Positions 32,373 to 41,110 are shown, numbered from the stretch's first letter. The stretch: DNA of 64,000 bases from CAZTNW01 sp964614945 (GCA_964614945.1 CAZTNW010000002.1:124001-188000), one strand, 5' to 3'. The notes: a model not told the origin generated them from the letters alone. Program-made: numbers and translations.

Positions 32373-32894
32373 TTATCTCCTTCCCAGGATTGACTCCTCT
32401 GCCTTATGGATAGCCTTTTTTTCTTCCTCTGTCAGGGGATAATAAGAGCTACCATTTTTCAGAGGTTTTGCGTAAATACGGTATTCCTCACGGCCGTAAA
32501 GGCCGCTGATTACAGCTCCATTCCCCTGGCCATCGATCAGGGCGAGGGAAAAACTCAGCTCGCCGCTCGCATCGGGGAAGGCGTTATAGCGCTCCAGGGC
32601 AGTTCCTTGAACAAATCGCTGCGCCTTCGCCTCCAATTTAGACAAACGGCCTTCCAGTTCTCTGCCGCTCGTTATGATACTGTCCACTTCTCCGCCCAAT
32701 TTCCCTAGAAGCTCCTCGAGGTTTGCTCCCTCAACGCCCCGGATCAGGGATCGGAGATTTAAGAGAAGACGAGAAGTGCGGCGCCGCTGAATTAAAAACA
32801 GTACAAGGAGGAGAAGGGAGAGCATAAAAAGGACAATGAGGATTACTGGCATATAGGCTTCGATGCTTTGCCACCAGCCGTAAAGGGTTAGCAT
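32373..32894 (-). CDS. DUF4446 membrane-anchored protein
   Basis: A protein of 173 residues. One membrane helix (about 16-38) is followed by a coiled-coil-like region (about 60-95). The C-terminal domain reads RYNAFPDASGELSFSLALID, NGAVISG, YAKPLKNGSS and LTEEE, which I recognise as DUF4446. This family is often found near parAB in Bacillota; the function is unknown. AGGGAGG is well placed. A promoter-like TTGTCA-N18-TAGACT lies in the gap upstream on the minus strand (32895-32967). Confidence 0.82.
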   Translation of the reverse strand: MLTLYGWWQSIEAYMPVILIVLFMLSLLLLVLFLIQRRRTSRLLLNLRSLIRGVEGANLEELLGKLGGEVDSIITSGRELEGRLSKLEAKAQRFVQGTALERYNAFPDASGELSFSLALIDGQGNGAVISGLYGREEYRIYAKPLKNGSSYYPLTEEEKKAIHKAEESILGRR

Positions 32895-32967
32895 TATCGC
32901 TTCCTCCCTATCTTAAAATCTGGAAAAAGTCTACCACCAATGGATTTTCCTTGACAATCTATCGTCG

Positions 32968-33732
32968 CTACGGGCGAAGTGCCAGTATTAGGAGGCGCTG
33001 GCTTTCCCAGCTGAACGACTCCCCACTGTAGCCGCCGAAGAGCTGTTGAACCTGGAAGCCGCACTCTTTAAGCATTCTAGTCAATTCGGCCAGGGTATAG
33101 AGCTTAATCCTCCTCTCCGATTCGTGCCGCCACTTTTCCCGCGTAAGGATGATCTTGCGAGTAATAAGGATACTCTCGTGGGAATCGAAACGATTTCTCT
33201 CCAAGATGAAGAAATCCTCTCGGTCCCTCCAGGTTTCCTTGAGGAAATGACGAATTATATAATCTCGATTTTCTAAGTCGAGAAAAAGAAGGCCGCCTGG
33301 TTCTAAAGAGAGGGATACATTGCGTAGCGTCTGCTCGTTCTCTTGATCGTCGAAGTAGCCAAAGCTTGACCAGAAGAAAAGGACGGCGGAAAAGGAAGCG
33401 GGGGAAGCGAATATGCGCATGTCCTCGACCCTGAATTCCGCTCCTAAACCCTGCGCCGCAGCTCTTTTCTTCGCCTCCTCGATAAAGAGGGGGACAATAT
33501 CGATCCCCAGGACCCGATAATTTCTCGCGGCCAGGGCGAGCGAGTGCCGCCCGATGCCGCATCCCACGTCTAAAAGGGGGCTTTTCTTCTGAAGAGGGAG
33601 GAGTGGAAACAAAAAGGATACTTGCTCTTCCGTCCTCTCCGGTGTTATTTCCAGCAGAACGTATCGCAGGTAGTTCTCGTCAAAATAGCCCTCGAACCAA
33701 GGGGGCAGATCAGGTTTCACGTGAAACATCAC
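32968..33732 (-). CDS. SAM-dependent methyltransferase (class I)
   Basis: A protein of 254 residues. The Rossmann SAM site is LLDVGCGIGRHSLALAARN with the acidic end of strand 2 in VLGIDIVPLF; EDMRIF and FFWSSFGYF follow. It matches small-molecule or unknown-substrate methyltransferases (Methyltransf_25/11 type). The first 23 bases overlap the end of parB and include a parS-like site, so the residues FHVK are encoded inside it. There are two ATG codons in tandem at the start. Confidence 0.85.
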   Translation of the reverse strand: MMFHVKPDLPPWFEGYFDENYLRYVLLEITPERTEEQVSFLFPLLPLQKKSPLLDVGCGIGRHSLALAARNYRVLGIDIVPLFIEEAKKRAAAQGLGAEFRVEDMRIFASPASFSAVLFFWSSFGYFDDQENEQTLRNVSLSLEPGGLLFLDLENRDYIIRHFLKETWRDREDFFILERNRFDSHESILITRKIILTREKWRHESERRIKLYTLAELTRMLKECGFQVQQLFGGYSGESFSWESQRLLILALRP

Positions 33733-34564
33733 GCCGCCGGGTGATGACCTCCCAGATACGGCGCAGGTCCGTATAGCTGTAGTACTCGATCTCGATCTTG
33801 CCGACAGTTGCTCCCTTTATAATGCGCACTTTTGTGCCGAGGATCAGTTTCAAATCGGCTTCCATCTTCTCCCGCTCGCCCTGAAAAAGATCCCTGTCCT
33901 CTGCCGCCGCCCTTCTCCCCTTGCCTGTACGCGATTTCACCAACTGTTCCGTCTCTCGCACAGAGAGCTTCCGCTCTTCCACGAGACGTAGGGCCTTGAG
34001 AATCTCCCCTTCCTGCTCAAGGGAAAGGAGGGCACGGGCCTGTCCGTAGGTGATTCTCCCCTTTCGGAGGCTTTCCTGCGCTCCTTGAGGCAGATGAAGC
34101 AGGCGCAGCAAGTTGCTGACCTCGGTCCGGCTCTTGCCAATACGCTCAGCCACCGCCTCCTGAGAAAGGGAAAATTTCTCGATTAGCTCCTTGAGGGCGC
34201 GGGCCACGTCGAGAGGGTTCAAATCTTCGCGCTGCAGGTTCTCGATTAAAGAAATTTGCAGTGCCTGCCCGTCCTCCAGCGCTTTGATCAGCGCGGGTAT
34301 TTTCTCGACTCCGGCCAATTGGGCAGCGCGCCAGCGGCGTTCCCCCGCGACCAGTTCGTAATTTTGCCCGCGCGGCCGTACAAGAACGGGCTGCACAAGA
34401 CCATGTTGGCGCACAGAGGAGACCAGTTCCTCCATGGCGCCTTCGTCGAAATCTTCGCGCGGCTGAAGCGGAGAGGGAAAGATCGAATCCACGGGGATTT
34501 CCAAAAGCTCGCCCCCGACCTCAAGCCCTGAGCCAGGTATCAGGGCCTCCAGCCCTTTGCCCAA
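33710..34564 (-). CDS. parB: Chromosome partitioning protein ParB
   Basis: A 284-residue ParB/Spo0J CTPase. Seen: the CTP-binding GERRWRAAQLAG, LIENLQREDLNPLD, and a helix-turn-helix with SQEAVAERIGKSRTEVSNLLRLL. It loads at parS and organises the origin with ParA. The called start is TTG at 34564 with no spacing from AGAGGA. An in-frame ATC at 34579, nine bases after AAGGAGG, would give the more typical N-terminus TKRGLGKGLEALIP and may be the true start. The gene's last codons (DVSRET) lie within the parS-like site. Confidence 0.93.
   Translation of the reverse strand: MGKGLEALIPGSGLEVGGELLEIPVDSIFPSPLQPREDFDEGAMEELVSSVRQHGLVQPVLVRPRGQNYELVAGERRWRAAQLAGVEKIPALIKALEDGQALQISLIENLQREDLNPLDVARALKELIEKFSLSQEAVAERIGKSRTEVSNLLRLLHLPQGAQESLRKGRITYGQARALLSLEQEGEILKALRLVEERKLSVRETEQLVKSRTGKGRRAAAEDRDLFQGEREKMEADLKLILGTKVRIIKGATVGKIEIEYYSYTDLRRIWEVITRRRDVSRET
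33713..33728. other. parS-like centromere site
   Basis: GGTTTCACGTGAAACA matches the bacterial parS 16-mer TGTTTCACGTGAAACA at 15 of 16 positions, with the inner palindrome intact. It overlaps both the parB 3' end and the methyltransferase start. It lies about 10 kb from the putative origin. Confidence 0.85.
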
Positions 34565-34571
34565 TCCTCTT

Positions 34572-35345
34572 TTAGTGATGTTCCAGCACCTCCTTCGCCA
34601 ATGAGAGGTAAGCCTGCGCTCCCTTGGAATGAATATCGTACTCTAAGATGGACTTGCCGTAGGAAGGGGCTTCAGCCAGACGAACCGTGCGGGGGATCAC
34701 TGAACGGTAGACTTTTCCGCCGAATACAGCGCGCACATCCCGTTCCACCTCCTGGGAAAGGATGGTGCGGGCATCGAACATGGTGAGGATCACCCCTTCG
34801 ATCTCCAGCCCGGGGTTAAGCCGCCTTCTTACAAGGTTCACAGTATTTAACAGCTGATTTACTCCTTCCAGGGCATAAAACTCGCACTGGATGGGGATCA
34901 AGATGCTGTCCGCCGCTGCCATGGCGTTAATCGTCAGGAGGCCGAGAGAGGGGGGGCAGTCGAGCAAAATGAAGTCAAAACCTCCGCGAATTTCCTCCAG
35001 CGCCTCGCGCAGACGAAACTCACGCGAGACAGTTCCCACCAGCTCTATCTCTGCTCCGGCGAGGTCGATTGTAGAGGGAAGGACAAAGAGAGAGCGAAAC
35101 CGGGTGGGGCGGATCCCATCCATCACGGCCCTGTCCTCTAACAGAATGTGGTATAAGCTCTCGCGAATTTCCGTCCGATCAAGCCCCAGACCGATGGTGG
35201 CGTTACCCTGTGGATCCAGATCGACTACAAGGGTCTTTTTTTGCCATTGGTCCAGTGCGGCTCCAAGATTAATGGCCGTGGTGGTTTTACCCACCCCTCC
35301 TTTTTGGTTCGCTAAGGCGATTACTTTGGCCACTCCGATTGCCAT
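34572..35345 (-). CDS. parA: Chromosome partitioning ATPase ParA (Soj)
   Basis: A 257-residue Walker-type ATPase. Seen: the deviant Walker A NQKGGVGKTTTAINLG, VVDLDPQGNAT and FILLDCPPSLGLLT. It positions origins together with ParB. The ATG at 35345 overlaps the rsmG stop (TAATG). A GTG five codons in gives a more usual N-terminus but has GGAG too close. It is coupled to parB: the parB Shine-Dalgarno AAGGAGG lies within its last codons. Confidence 0.95.
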   Translation of the reverse strand: MAIGVAKVIALANQKGGVGKTTTAINLGAALDQWQKKTLVVDLDPQGNATIGLGLDRTEIRESLYHILLEDRAVMDGIRPTRFRSLFVLPSTIDLAGAEIELVGTVSREFRLREALEEIRGGFDFILLDCPPSLGLLTINAMAAADSILIPIQCEFYALEGVNQLLNTVNLVRRRLNPGLEIEGVILTMFDARTILSQEVERDVRAVFGGKVYRSVIPRTVRLAEAPSYGKSILEYDIHSKGAQAYLSLAKEVLEHH

Positions 35346-36082
35346 TATACTATTTTCTCGTCAGCTCGGAGCGGCCTTTTCCGCGGAATCCCTGCCCGGC
35401 GCGGGTACTTCTCCGGAGTACTCCTAATTTTTCTCACCAGTATCAGCAGCCGATCCAGGGACCAGTAAGGCAGAGCAAATGATCTTGTCTCTACAATCTT
35501 CCCCCCCAGCTCCTCGAGTGCCGCCCCGGCCTCTTCAATTTCACGAGCGACTTCTCCGCCCTTCCAGGCCAGTAAATGTCCTCCGACCGATAGAAGGGGA
35601 AGGGCCAATTCCAGCAATGTCGCCATTGGAGCTACCGCGCGAGCAAGCACCCAATGGTAACTTTCCCGCTCCTCGGTTCTTGCCCAAGCTTCCGCCCTCT
35701 GCCGCCGAACAATAGTATCCTTCAGTCCCAGCAGGCTCACCAGTTTTTCGAGAAAAAGACAGGGATATGAGCGTGATTCAAGCAGGGTAAGGTTCCAACG
35801 ATCCATCACCATTTTTAGGGGAAGGCCGGGGAATCCAGCTCCTGACCCCAGATCGAGCACCCTTTCCTCCGCCCGTGGTTGAAAAAGAAGGACCCCGCTT
35901 AAGGAATCGAGGAAATGTTTGATCATCACCTCCTCCTTTGCCCCCCTCGCTGTCAGGTTCCCTCTCTGGTTCCACTCCATTAACAGGTGCCAGTACCTGT
36001 GAAATCGTTCTATATCTCTTTCCTCTAAATCCAAGCCAAATTGCTGCGCACCTTTGCGCAGCCAGGCGGCTGCCAGGCTCAT
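35345..36082 (-). CDS. rsmG: 16S rRNA (guanine527-N7) methyltransferase
   Basis: A protein of 245 residues, GidB family. Seen: the N-terminal helical part, MEWNQRGNLTA, KHFLDSL, the SAM site VLDLGSGAGFPGLPLK, and the typical end YPRRAGIPRKRPL. It methylates G527 of 16S rRNA. The ATG at 36082 overlaps the mnmG stop (ATGA). A longer open frame to 36259 only reads through mnmG. The gene is in the conserved mnmE-mnmG-rsmG-parA-parB string. Confidence 0.94.
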   Translation of the reverse strand: MSLAAAWLRKGAQQFGLDLEERDIERFHRYWHLLMEWNQRGNLTARGAKEEVMIKHFLDSLSGVLLFQPRAEERVLDLGSGAGFPGLPLKMVMDRWNLTLLESRSYPCLFLEKLVSLLGLKDTIVRRQRAEAWARTEERESYHWVLARAVAPMATLLELALPLLSVGGHLLAWKGGEVAREIEEAGAALEELGGKIVETRSFALPYWSLDRLLILVRKIRSTPEKYPRRAGIPRKRPLRADEKIV

Positions 36083-37935
36083 TTCCGCCCTTCCAGATAA
36101 AAAATCAGGGCCAGGATGTCCGCGTCCTTCACGCCGGGGATACGCTGCGCCTGGGCCATGCTCAGCGGTTGGGCCTCCTGGAGTTTTACACGGGCCTCGC
36201 CGCTGAGGTTGGGTATTTCCGCAAAATTGAGATCGTCGGGCAACGATCTCTCCTCCCATTTCTTCAATTTACACCGCCAGGTCTCCTCACGTTCTAAGTA
36301 GCCCCGATATTTGATTTCGGTCGTGACTCTCTCCCAGATCTCCTCAGGTGCCTCCGGCAGGGGAAAGACCGGGCGAAGATCGGGCCAGTCCAGCTGCGGG
36401 CGTTCCAGCAATTTAGCCAGAGAAGCAGTTGCATGGAGAGTGCCCGCTCCTCTGGCTGCAAGAAAGGCCTGGATCTTTTCTGAAGGTCGAACGGTCTCAC
36501 CTTCTAAAAAAGCTCTGCACTTTTCCTTCCACTTCATCCTTTCTTGAAAAATCTTCCAGCAGTCCTCGGACAGTAAGCCTAACTCGTAGGCCAGGGGAGA
36601 AAGCCTCTCGTCGGCGTTTTCCTGCCGCAGGCTCAAGCGATAGTCCGCCCGCGAGGTAAACATTCGATAGGGCTCATCGACCCCTGAAGCAGTAAGATCT
36701 TCAGCCAGGAGGCCGATATAGGACTGGCTGCGCGAGAGCACTATCTGCTTTCTTCCTTGCGTCTGCGCTGCGGCATTCATCCCGGCCAGAAGTCCCTGGG
36801 CCGCTGCTTCTTCGTAGCCGGTGGTTCCATTGATCTGTCCTGCGAGGAAAAGTCCACTCCATTTTTTTGCCTCCAGCGTTGGCTTCAGCTCAAGCGGAGA
36901 AACAAGATCGTAGGCGATGGCGTAGCCCGGGCGGATCATCTTCGCTTCCTCCAGGCCTTCGATAGTGTGCAGGATCTCTGTCTGAATTTCCGCCGGCAAG
37001 CTCGTGTAGAGGCCCTGCAAATATACCTCCGCCGTATTGTAACCCTCTGGCTCCAGAAAAATCTGGTGGCGGGTGCGCTCGGGAAACCAGAGTATCTTCT
37101 CTTCGATGGACGGGCAATAGCGGGGGCCGACTTTTACCATCTGCCCCCGGCGCGATGGCGTGAGATGGAGATTCTGACGGACGACCTCGTGGGTCCGCTC
37201 GTTCGTGTAGCCGAGATAGCACGGCTTCTGTTTAAAAGAACGCGGCTCGTCCCAGAAGGAGAAGGCCAGAGGACGATCGGCTCCGGGTTGGGGGGTCAGG
37301 CGGGAAAAATCGATCGTCTCTGCATTCACCCGGGGGGTTGTACCGGTGTTGAAGCGCAAGAGCGAAAAACCGAGTTCGGCCAGAGATCGGGAGAGGAATC
37401 GGGAAGGAAGCTCCCAGGCCCTGCCTGCCGGTAGCTGATAATCGCCGATGTGCACAACACCGTTCAGAAATGTCCCGCAACAGAGGACGACCGAGGTCGC
37501 GAGGAGCTCTTCTCCTGTGGCCAGACGAATCCCGACGACCCGGCCTCCTTCCGCCAGGACCTCTTTCGCTTCTCCCTGGAAAGTGGTCAGACCGGGCTGA
37601 TGTTCAATGATTTCCTTCATGCGCAGGTGGTAGAGAGATCGGTCGCATTGAGCTCGCAGGGATTGGACGGCCCTGCCCTTCGAGGAATTGAGCATCTTAA
37701 TCTGGATCATGGTCTGGTCGGTCACCCGAGCCATCCAACCGCCCATCGCGTCCACCTCTCGCACTAATTGCGCTTTGCCCGGTCCTCCAACCGAAGGATT
37801 GCAGGGCATCAGGGCTACAGAATCCATGTTCAGCGTCAATAAGAGCGTCCTGCAGCCCATGCGGGAGGAAGCCAGAGCCGCTTCGCAGCCAGCGTGGCCT
37901 CCTCCGACAACGATCACCTCGAATCTGGTCATCAT
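36079..37935 (-). CDS. mnmG: tRNA uridine-5-carboxymethylaminomethyl modification enzyme MnmG
   Basis: A 618-residue FAD protein that works with MnmE on U34 of tRNAs. Seen: the dinucleotide-binding VVGGGHAGCEAA at the N-terminus, PCNPSVGGPGKAQLVREVD, GYTNERTHEVV, GLFLAGQINGTTGYEEAAAQG in pieces, and TSRADYRLSLRQENAD. Two tandem ATG codons mark the start, overlapping the mnmE stop. Length is normal for the family. Confidence 0.96.
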   Translation of the reverse strand: MMTRFEVIVVGGGHAGCEAALASSRMGCRTLLLTLNMDSVALMPCNPSVGGPGKAQLVREVDAMGGWMARVTDQTMIQIKMLNSSKGRAVQSLRAQCDRSLYHLRMKEIIEHQPGLTTFQGEAKEVLAEGGRVVGIRLATGEELLATSVVLCCGTFLNGVVHIGDYQLPAGRAWELPSRFLSRSLAELGFSLLRFNTGTTPRVNAETIDFSRLTPQPGADRPLAFSFWDEPRSFKQKPCYLGYTNERTHEVVRQNLHLTPSRRGQMVKVGPRYCPSIEEKILWFPERTRHQIFLEPEGYNTAEVYLQGLYTSLPAEIQTEILHTIEGLEEAKMIRPGYAIAYDLVSPLELKPTLEAKKWSGLFLAGQINGTTGYEEAAAQGLLAGMNAAAQTQGRKQIVLSRSQSYIGLLAEDLTASGVDEPYRMFTSRADYRLSLRQENADERLSPLAYELGLLSEDCWKIFQERMKWKEKCRAFLEGETVRPSEKIQAFLAARGAGTLHATASLAKLLERPQLDWPDLRPVFPLPEAPEEIWERVTTEIKYRGYLEREETWRCKLKKWEERSLPDDLNFAEIPNLSGEARVKLQEAQPLSMAQAQRIPGVKDADILALIFYLEGRK

Positions 37936-39275
37936 TTGCCCAGGCAGAATTGAGAAAAAATGCTGTCCAGCACCTGTGAGCTCAAGTTCTCCCCCAAGAG
38001 TTCCCCTAATACGCGATGTGCCTCCCTCAGATCGGAACAGACGATGTCCAAGGGGGCCTCGGACAAGGAAATGGCTCGATCACATGATTCTAATGCCCTT
38101 TTCAGCAATTGTCGTTGCCTCGTGTTCAACCACCAAAGCTGCTCGTCTGTAGCCTCAGCCTCCAGCTGTTCCTCGATCAGGGAGCGAAGATGAGAGAGAT
38201 TGGTGCCCTTTAACGCCGAGATCCTCAAAGAGACAGGAAGAGGAAACCCTTTCCACGAATCATCCTCGCCCAGGTCGACCTTGTTGCCTACAAGGAGGGG
38301 CTTCCTGTCCCTGAGCTCCTCTAATATGCTGCGGTCCTCATCTGATGGAGGGTGAGAGATATCCACGAGGAACAGTATCAGGTTCGCAGAGGAAAGCGCC
38401 TGTCGGGTTTTTTTCATAGCCAGACGCGGCAACACCCCGCCTGAATGGCTTAATCCGGCGGTATCCACGAGACGGATCGTCCTCCCTTCGAGCAAGAGCT
38501 CCCCTTCCAGGGAATCCCTCGTCGTCTCCGGTAATGAGGTGACTATGGCCTGTTCCCTCTCCAGGAGCGCATTTAACAGGGAACTCTTGCCCACGTTGGG
38601 CTTACCTGAAATAACAACTTGCCCCCGTTTAAATATTCCTTCCCCCCGCTCGGCTTTCTGCAAAAGCTTTTTCAGGCTCTCCCCTAATGCCTGGAGCGAA
38701 CGATACAGCGTCTCTGCGGAAATGTCCACTTCCTCGGGAAAGTCAATGGAGGCCTCGACCTCCGCTAATGTCCTGACCAGTACTTCCTTGATTGATTGAA
38801 TCTCTCGGGAGAACGAGCCCTTGAGTTGCTGGAGAGCATTTTCCACTGCCTGCGCATTTGGAGCTTCGATCAAGGAAGCCACGGCTTCCGCCTGCACCAG
38901 GTCGAGCCGTCTGTTTAAAAAAGCTCTGCGGGTAAACTCACCCGGCTGCGCCAGAATTGCTCCGCTGTCCAGGGCGGCGGAGAGAACGGCTCTCAGGACT
39001 GAGATTCCTCCGTGGCACTGGATCTCGGCCATGTCGTCGCCGCTATAAGAAAAGGGGGCGGGGAAATAGACTGCAAAGGCCCGGTCTATCAGCTTTCCCT
39101 TGCGGGAATGAACCCAGATCAATCTCAAGAGGCGGGGCTTAAAAAAGTCCTGGCTTTTTTTAGTCAGAGAGGAGAGAATGCTCAAGCTCTCCGGCCCGGA
39201 AATTCGCACGATCCCGATCCCGGCTGGATAGGGAGCGGTGGCGATAGAGGCAATGGTGGTGGAATCCAACTCCAC
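37932..39275 (-). CDS. mnmE: tRNA modification GTPase MnmE
   Basis: A protein of 447 residues. The N-terminal folate-binding domain (TIASIATAPYPAGIGIVRISG and CHGGISVL) is followed by a helical domain with an inserted G-domain (GKPNVGKSSLLNAL, TTRD, DTAGL, NKVDL). The C-terminus ends with FCLGK, the conserved FCIGK motif. A GTG at 39275 gives the normal length; the longer open frame upstream reads only through jag. I see no clear Shine-Dalgarno, so coupling to jag (stop 11 bases upstream) is likely. Confidence 0.94.
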   Translation of the reverse strand: MELDSTTIASIATAPYPAGIGIVRISGPESLSILSSLTKKSQDFFKPRLLRLIWVHSRKGKLIDRAFAVYFPAPFSYSGDDMAEIQCHGGISVLRAVLSAALDSGAILAQPGEFTRRAFLNRRLDLVQAEAVASLIEAPNAQAVENALQQLKGSFSREIQSIKEVLVRTLAEVEASIDFPEEVDISAETLYRSLQALGESLKKLLQKAERGEGIFKRGQVVISGKPNVGKSSLLNALLEREQAIVTSLPETTRDSLEGELLLEGRTIRLVDTAGLSHSGGVLPRLAMKKTRQALSSANLILFLVDISHPPSDEDRSILEELRDRKPLLVGNKVDLGEDDSWKGFPLPVSLRISALKGTNLSHLRSLIEEQLEAEATDEQLWWLNTRQRQLLKRALESCDRAISLSEAPLDIVCSDLREAHRVLGELLGENLSSQVLDSIFSQFCLGK

Positions 39276-39285
39276 GAGGTTGCAG

Positions 39286-40053
39286 TTATTTTTTGCGTGG
39301 CGGCGCGTAGCGTCGAGCGGTGTGTGGGGTAAGGGGGGAGCGTCTTCGTATCGGCGGCATCCATTTCTTCGTCGGGGCCAGGGGAGATGGGGTGGTATAG
39401 CGGGGCGCGGGGTTGGGACCATTATCACGGACCTGGGTTGGCTCAATGATCACCTTACGAAAGGGCTCCTCTCCCTCCGAATGAGTGGTGACATCGTCCC
39501 TTTCCTGCAGCGTGAGGTGAATCACCCTTCTTTCCATGGCCGGGAGGGGCGGCATCGTGTATGAACGGCGCAATCGCCTTACTCTGTCGGCTAAGCCCTT
39601 GGCCATATCCCGCAGCGCCTGTTCACGTTTGTCTCGGTAATTCCCGGTATCGAGAATCAGTCGAACATGAATTCCCTTGCGGGCGAGGAGAACCGAGAGG
39701 AGAAACTGGAGGGAGTTGATTGTCTCTCCATGCTTTCCGATGATCCTGCCTGGATTGGCGCCGGAAAGAGAGAGGTGATAAGCGCCCTCGCTCTCGCTCA
39801 GGGTCAGGGTGCAGGCGGATTCAAAAAGGCTAAGGAGCTCCTTCGCTGCTTTACTAACTTGCTCCCTCTCTGTTAATCGCCGAGATACCCTGACTCTCGC
39901 TAATTTTGAACCTAAGCCGAATAAACCGCTTTTAGGCTCTTCCAGTACTTCCACCTGGGCTTCATCAGCATTGATCCCAAGCTCCTCTAAAGCTGCAATG
40001 ACAGCCTCATCTACGGTTTTGGCTGATTTCTCCAGTATCAATTTTCCATCCAT
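39286..40053 (-). CDS. jag: RNA-binding protein Jag/KhpB
   Basis: A protein of 255 residues. The Jag-N domain (about 1-55) has GKLILEKSAKTVDEAV and SGLFGLGSK. A KH domain (about 80-150) has PGRIIGKHGETINSLQ. An R3H domain (about 155-210) contains MPPLPAMERRVIH and the arginine-histidine motif in modified form. The C-terminal 45 residues are a Pro/Arg/Lys-rich tail likely to bind RNA. It follows yidC at a TAATG junction, the standard arrangement. Confidence 0.92.
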   Translation of the reverse strand: MDGKLILEKSAKTVDEAVIAALEELGINADEAQVEVLEEPKSGLFGLGSKLARVRVSRRLTEREQVSKAAKELLSLFESACTLTLSESEGAYHLSLSGANPGRIIGKHGETINSLQFLLSVLLARKGIHVRLILDTGNYRDKREQALRDMAKGLADRVRRLRRSYTMPPLPAMERRVIHLTLQERDDVTTHSEGEEPFRKVIIEPTQVRDNGPNPAPRYTTPSPLAPTKKWMPPIRRRSPLTPHTARRYAPPRKK

Positions 40054-40883
40054 TATAACTTGCTCTTTCCCTTCTTCTCTTCGCCCACAACAGCGACGGC
40101 CGAGGACCGCTTGGGGATACCTTTAAACATGATCAGCTGCTGCGCGATCTGCAACAGGGAGAATACAACCCAGTAGAGGGAAACGGCCACCGGGATGGAA
40201 ATGGAGATCCAGCCGATGAGAAGGGGGAAAAGCAGGGTAATGAGGGCTCCCCCTCCTTGCTGTGGCGTTGTTCCCATAGTGCGTGATTGCAGGAACATCG
40301 TTCCCGCGACAAGCAGGGGCCAGATGTAGTAGTACCAGGGGCCCTGAGTGGGAATGTAGGCGAGGTTAAAGCCGAGAAACCACGCTCCAGGCTCCGCTCC
40401 TCGAACAAACCAGGCCAGACTGCCGTTGGCGGTAGTAGTGTAGGTATGATAGATGCTGACCGGGTCGGTGGGGGTCGTAGTCGTAAAGGTAAGGTTAGGC
40501 GGTACCTGGGCGATGGGCACCTCTACCAAGGAGACAAAGAACGCCTGCAGGGCGAACCAGAGCCCCCACATGATGATCAGCTGGGGAATCTGCAATAAGC
40601 AGGAGGAGGTAAAACAACCCATCGGGTTAATGCCATGCTTTTTGTAAAGTTGGGACATAGCCTTGTTCAACTGATCCGGGTCATTTTTAAATTTCTTCTG
40701 AATCTCCTGCATCTCCGGCGTCATCTTCTGCATTTTCAGCGTGGATTTGAGAGATTGCTGCTGCGGCCAGAAAAGGATGGCCTTGAGGACAATTGTCAGG
40801 AAGATGATCGCCACTCCATAATTGGGCACAATGGAGTAGAAGAAGTTGATTACTTCAGTCAGAATATCTTGTAGCCAAGCCAA
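40053..40883 (-). CDS. yidC: Membrane protein insertase YidC/Oxa1
   Basis: A protein of 276 residues with the gram-positive (SpoIIIJ) layout. A short N-terminal helix is followed by the conserved core KMQKMTPEMQEIQKKFKND and LYKKHGINPMGC. At least four more membrane segments and a basic tail (KGIPKRSS...KKGKSKL) follow. It inserts membrane proteins with or without SecYEG. There is no N-terminal lipobox and no large periplasmic domain, which supports a monoderm host. Confidence 0.95.
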   Translation of the reverse strand: MAWLQDILTEVINFFYSIVPNYGVAIIFLTIVLKAILFWPQQQSLKSTLKMQKMTPEMQEIQKKFKNDPDQLNKAMSQLYKKHGINPMGCFTSSCLLQIPQLIIMWGLWFALQAFFVSLVEVPIAQVPPNLTFTTTTPTDPVSIYHTYTTTANGSLAWFVRGAEPGAWFLGFNLAYIPTQGPWYYYIWPLLVAGTMFLQSRTMGTTPQQGGGALITLLFPLLIGWISISIPVAVSLYWVVFSLLQIAQQLIMFKGIPKRSSAVAVVGEEKKGKSKL

Positions 40884-40897
40884 AGCGATACTCCTTT

Positions 40898-41110
40898 CTA
40901 TGGAACCGGGTCAAAGCCTCCAGGATGAAGGGGGTTGCAGCGCAAAATACGCTTCAGAGCCAACCAGCTCCCTCTGGCCGCGCCGTATTTCTCGATTGCT
41001 TGAATAGCATACTGCGAACAGGTGGGCACGTATCGGCAACAGGGTGGGGTGAAAGGCGAAATCCCTCGGCGATAAATGCTGATAAGAAAAAGAAGGACTC
41101 TTTTTGTCAT
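40898..41110 (-). CDS. yidD: Membrane protein insertion efficiency factor YidD
   Basis: A protein of 70 residues. The family signature is complete: ISIYRRGISPFTPPCCRYVPTCSQYA in pieces, then GSWLALKRILRCNPLHPGGFDPVP, with the three conserved cysteines. It helps membrane protein insertion near YidC. The ATG at 41110 overlaps the rnpA stop (ATGA); an upstream in-frame ATG at 41143 lies inside rnpA. Confidence 0.93.
   Translation of the reverse strand: MTKRVLLFLISIYRRGISPFTPPCCRYVPTCSQYAIQAIEKYGAARGSWLALKRILRCNPLHPGGFDPVP

Noticed and set aside
36757..37434. A 225-codon plus-strand open frame
   Set aside because: Antisense to mnmG; no homology evident.
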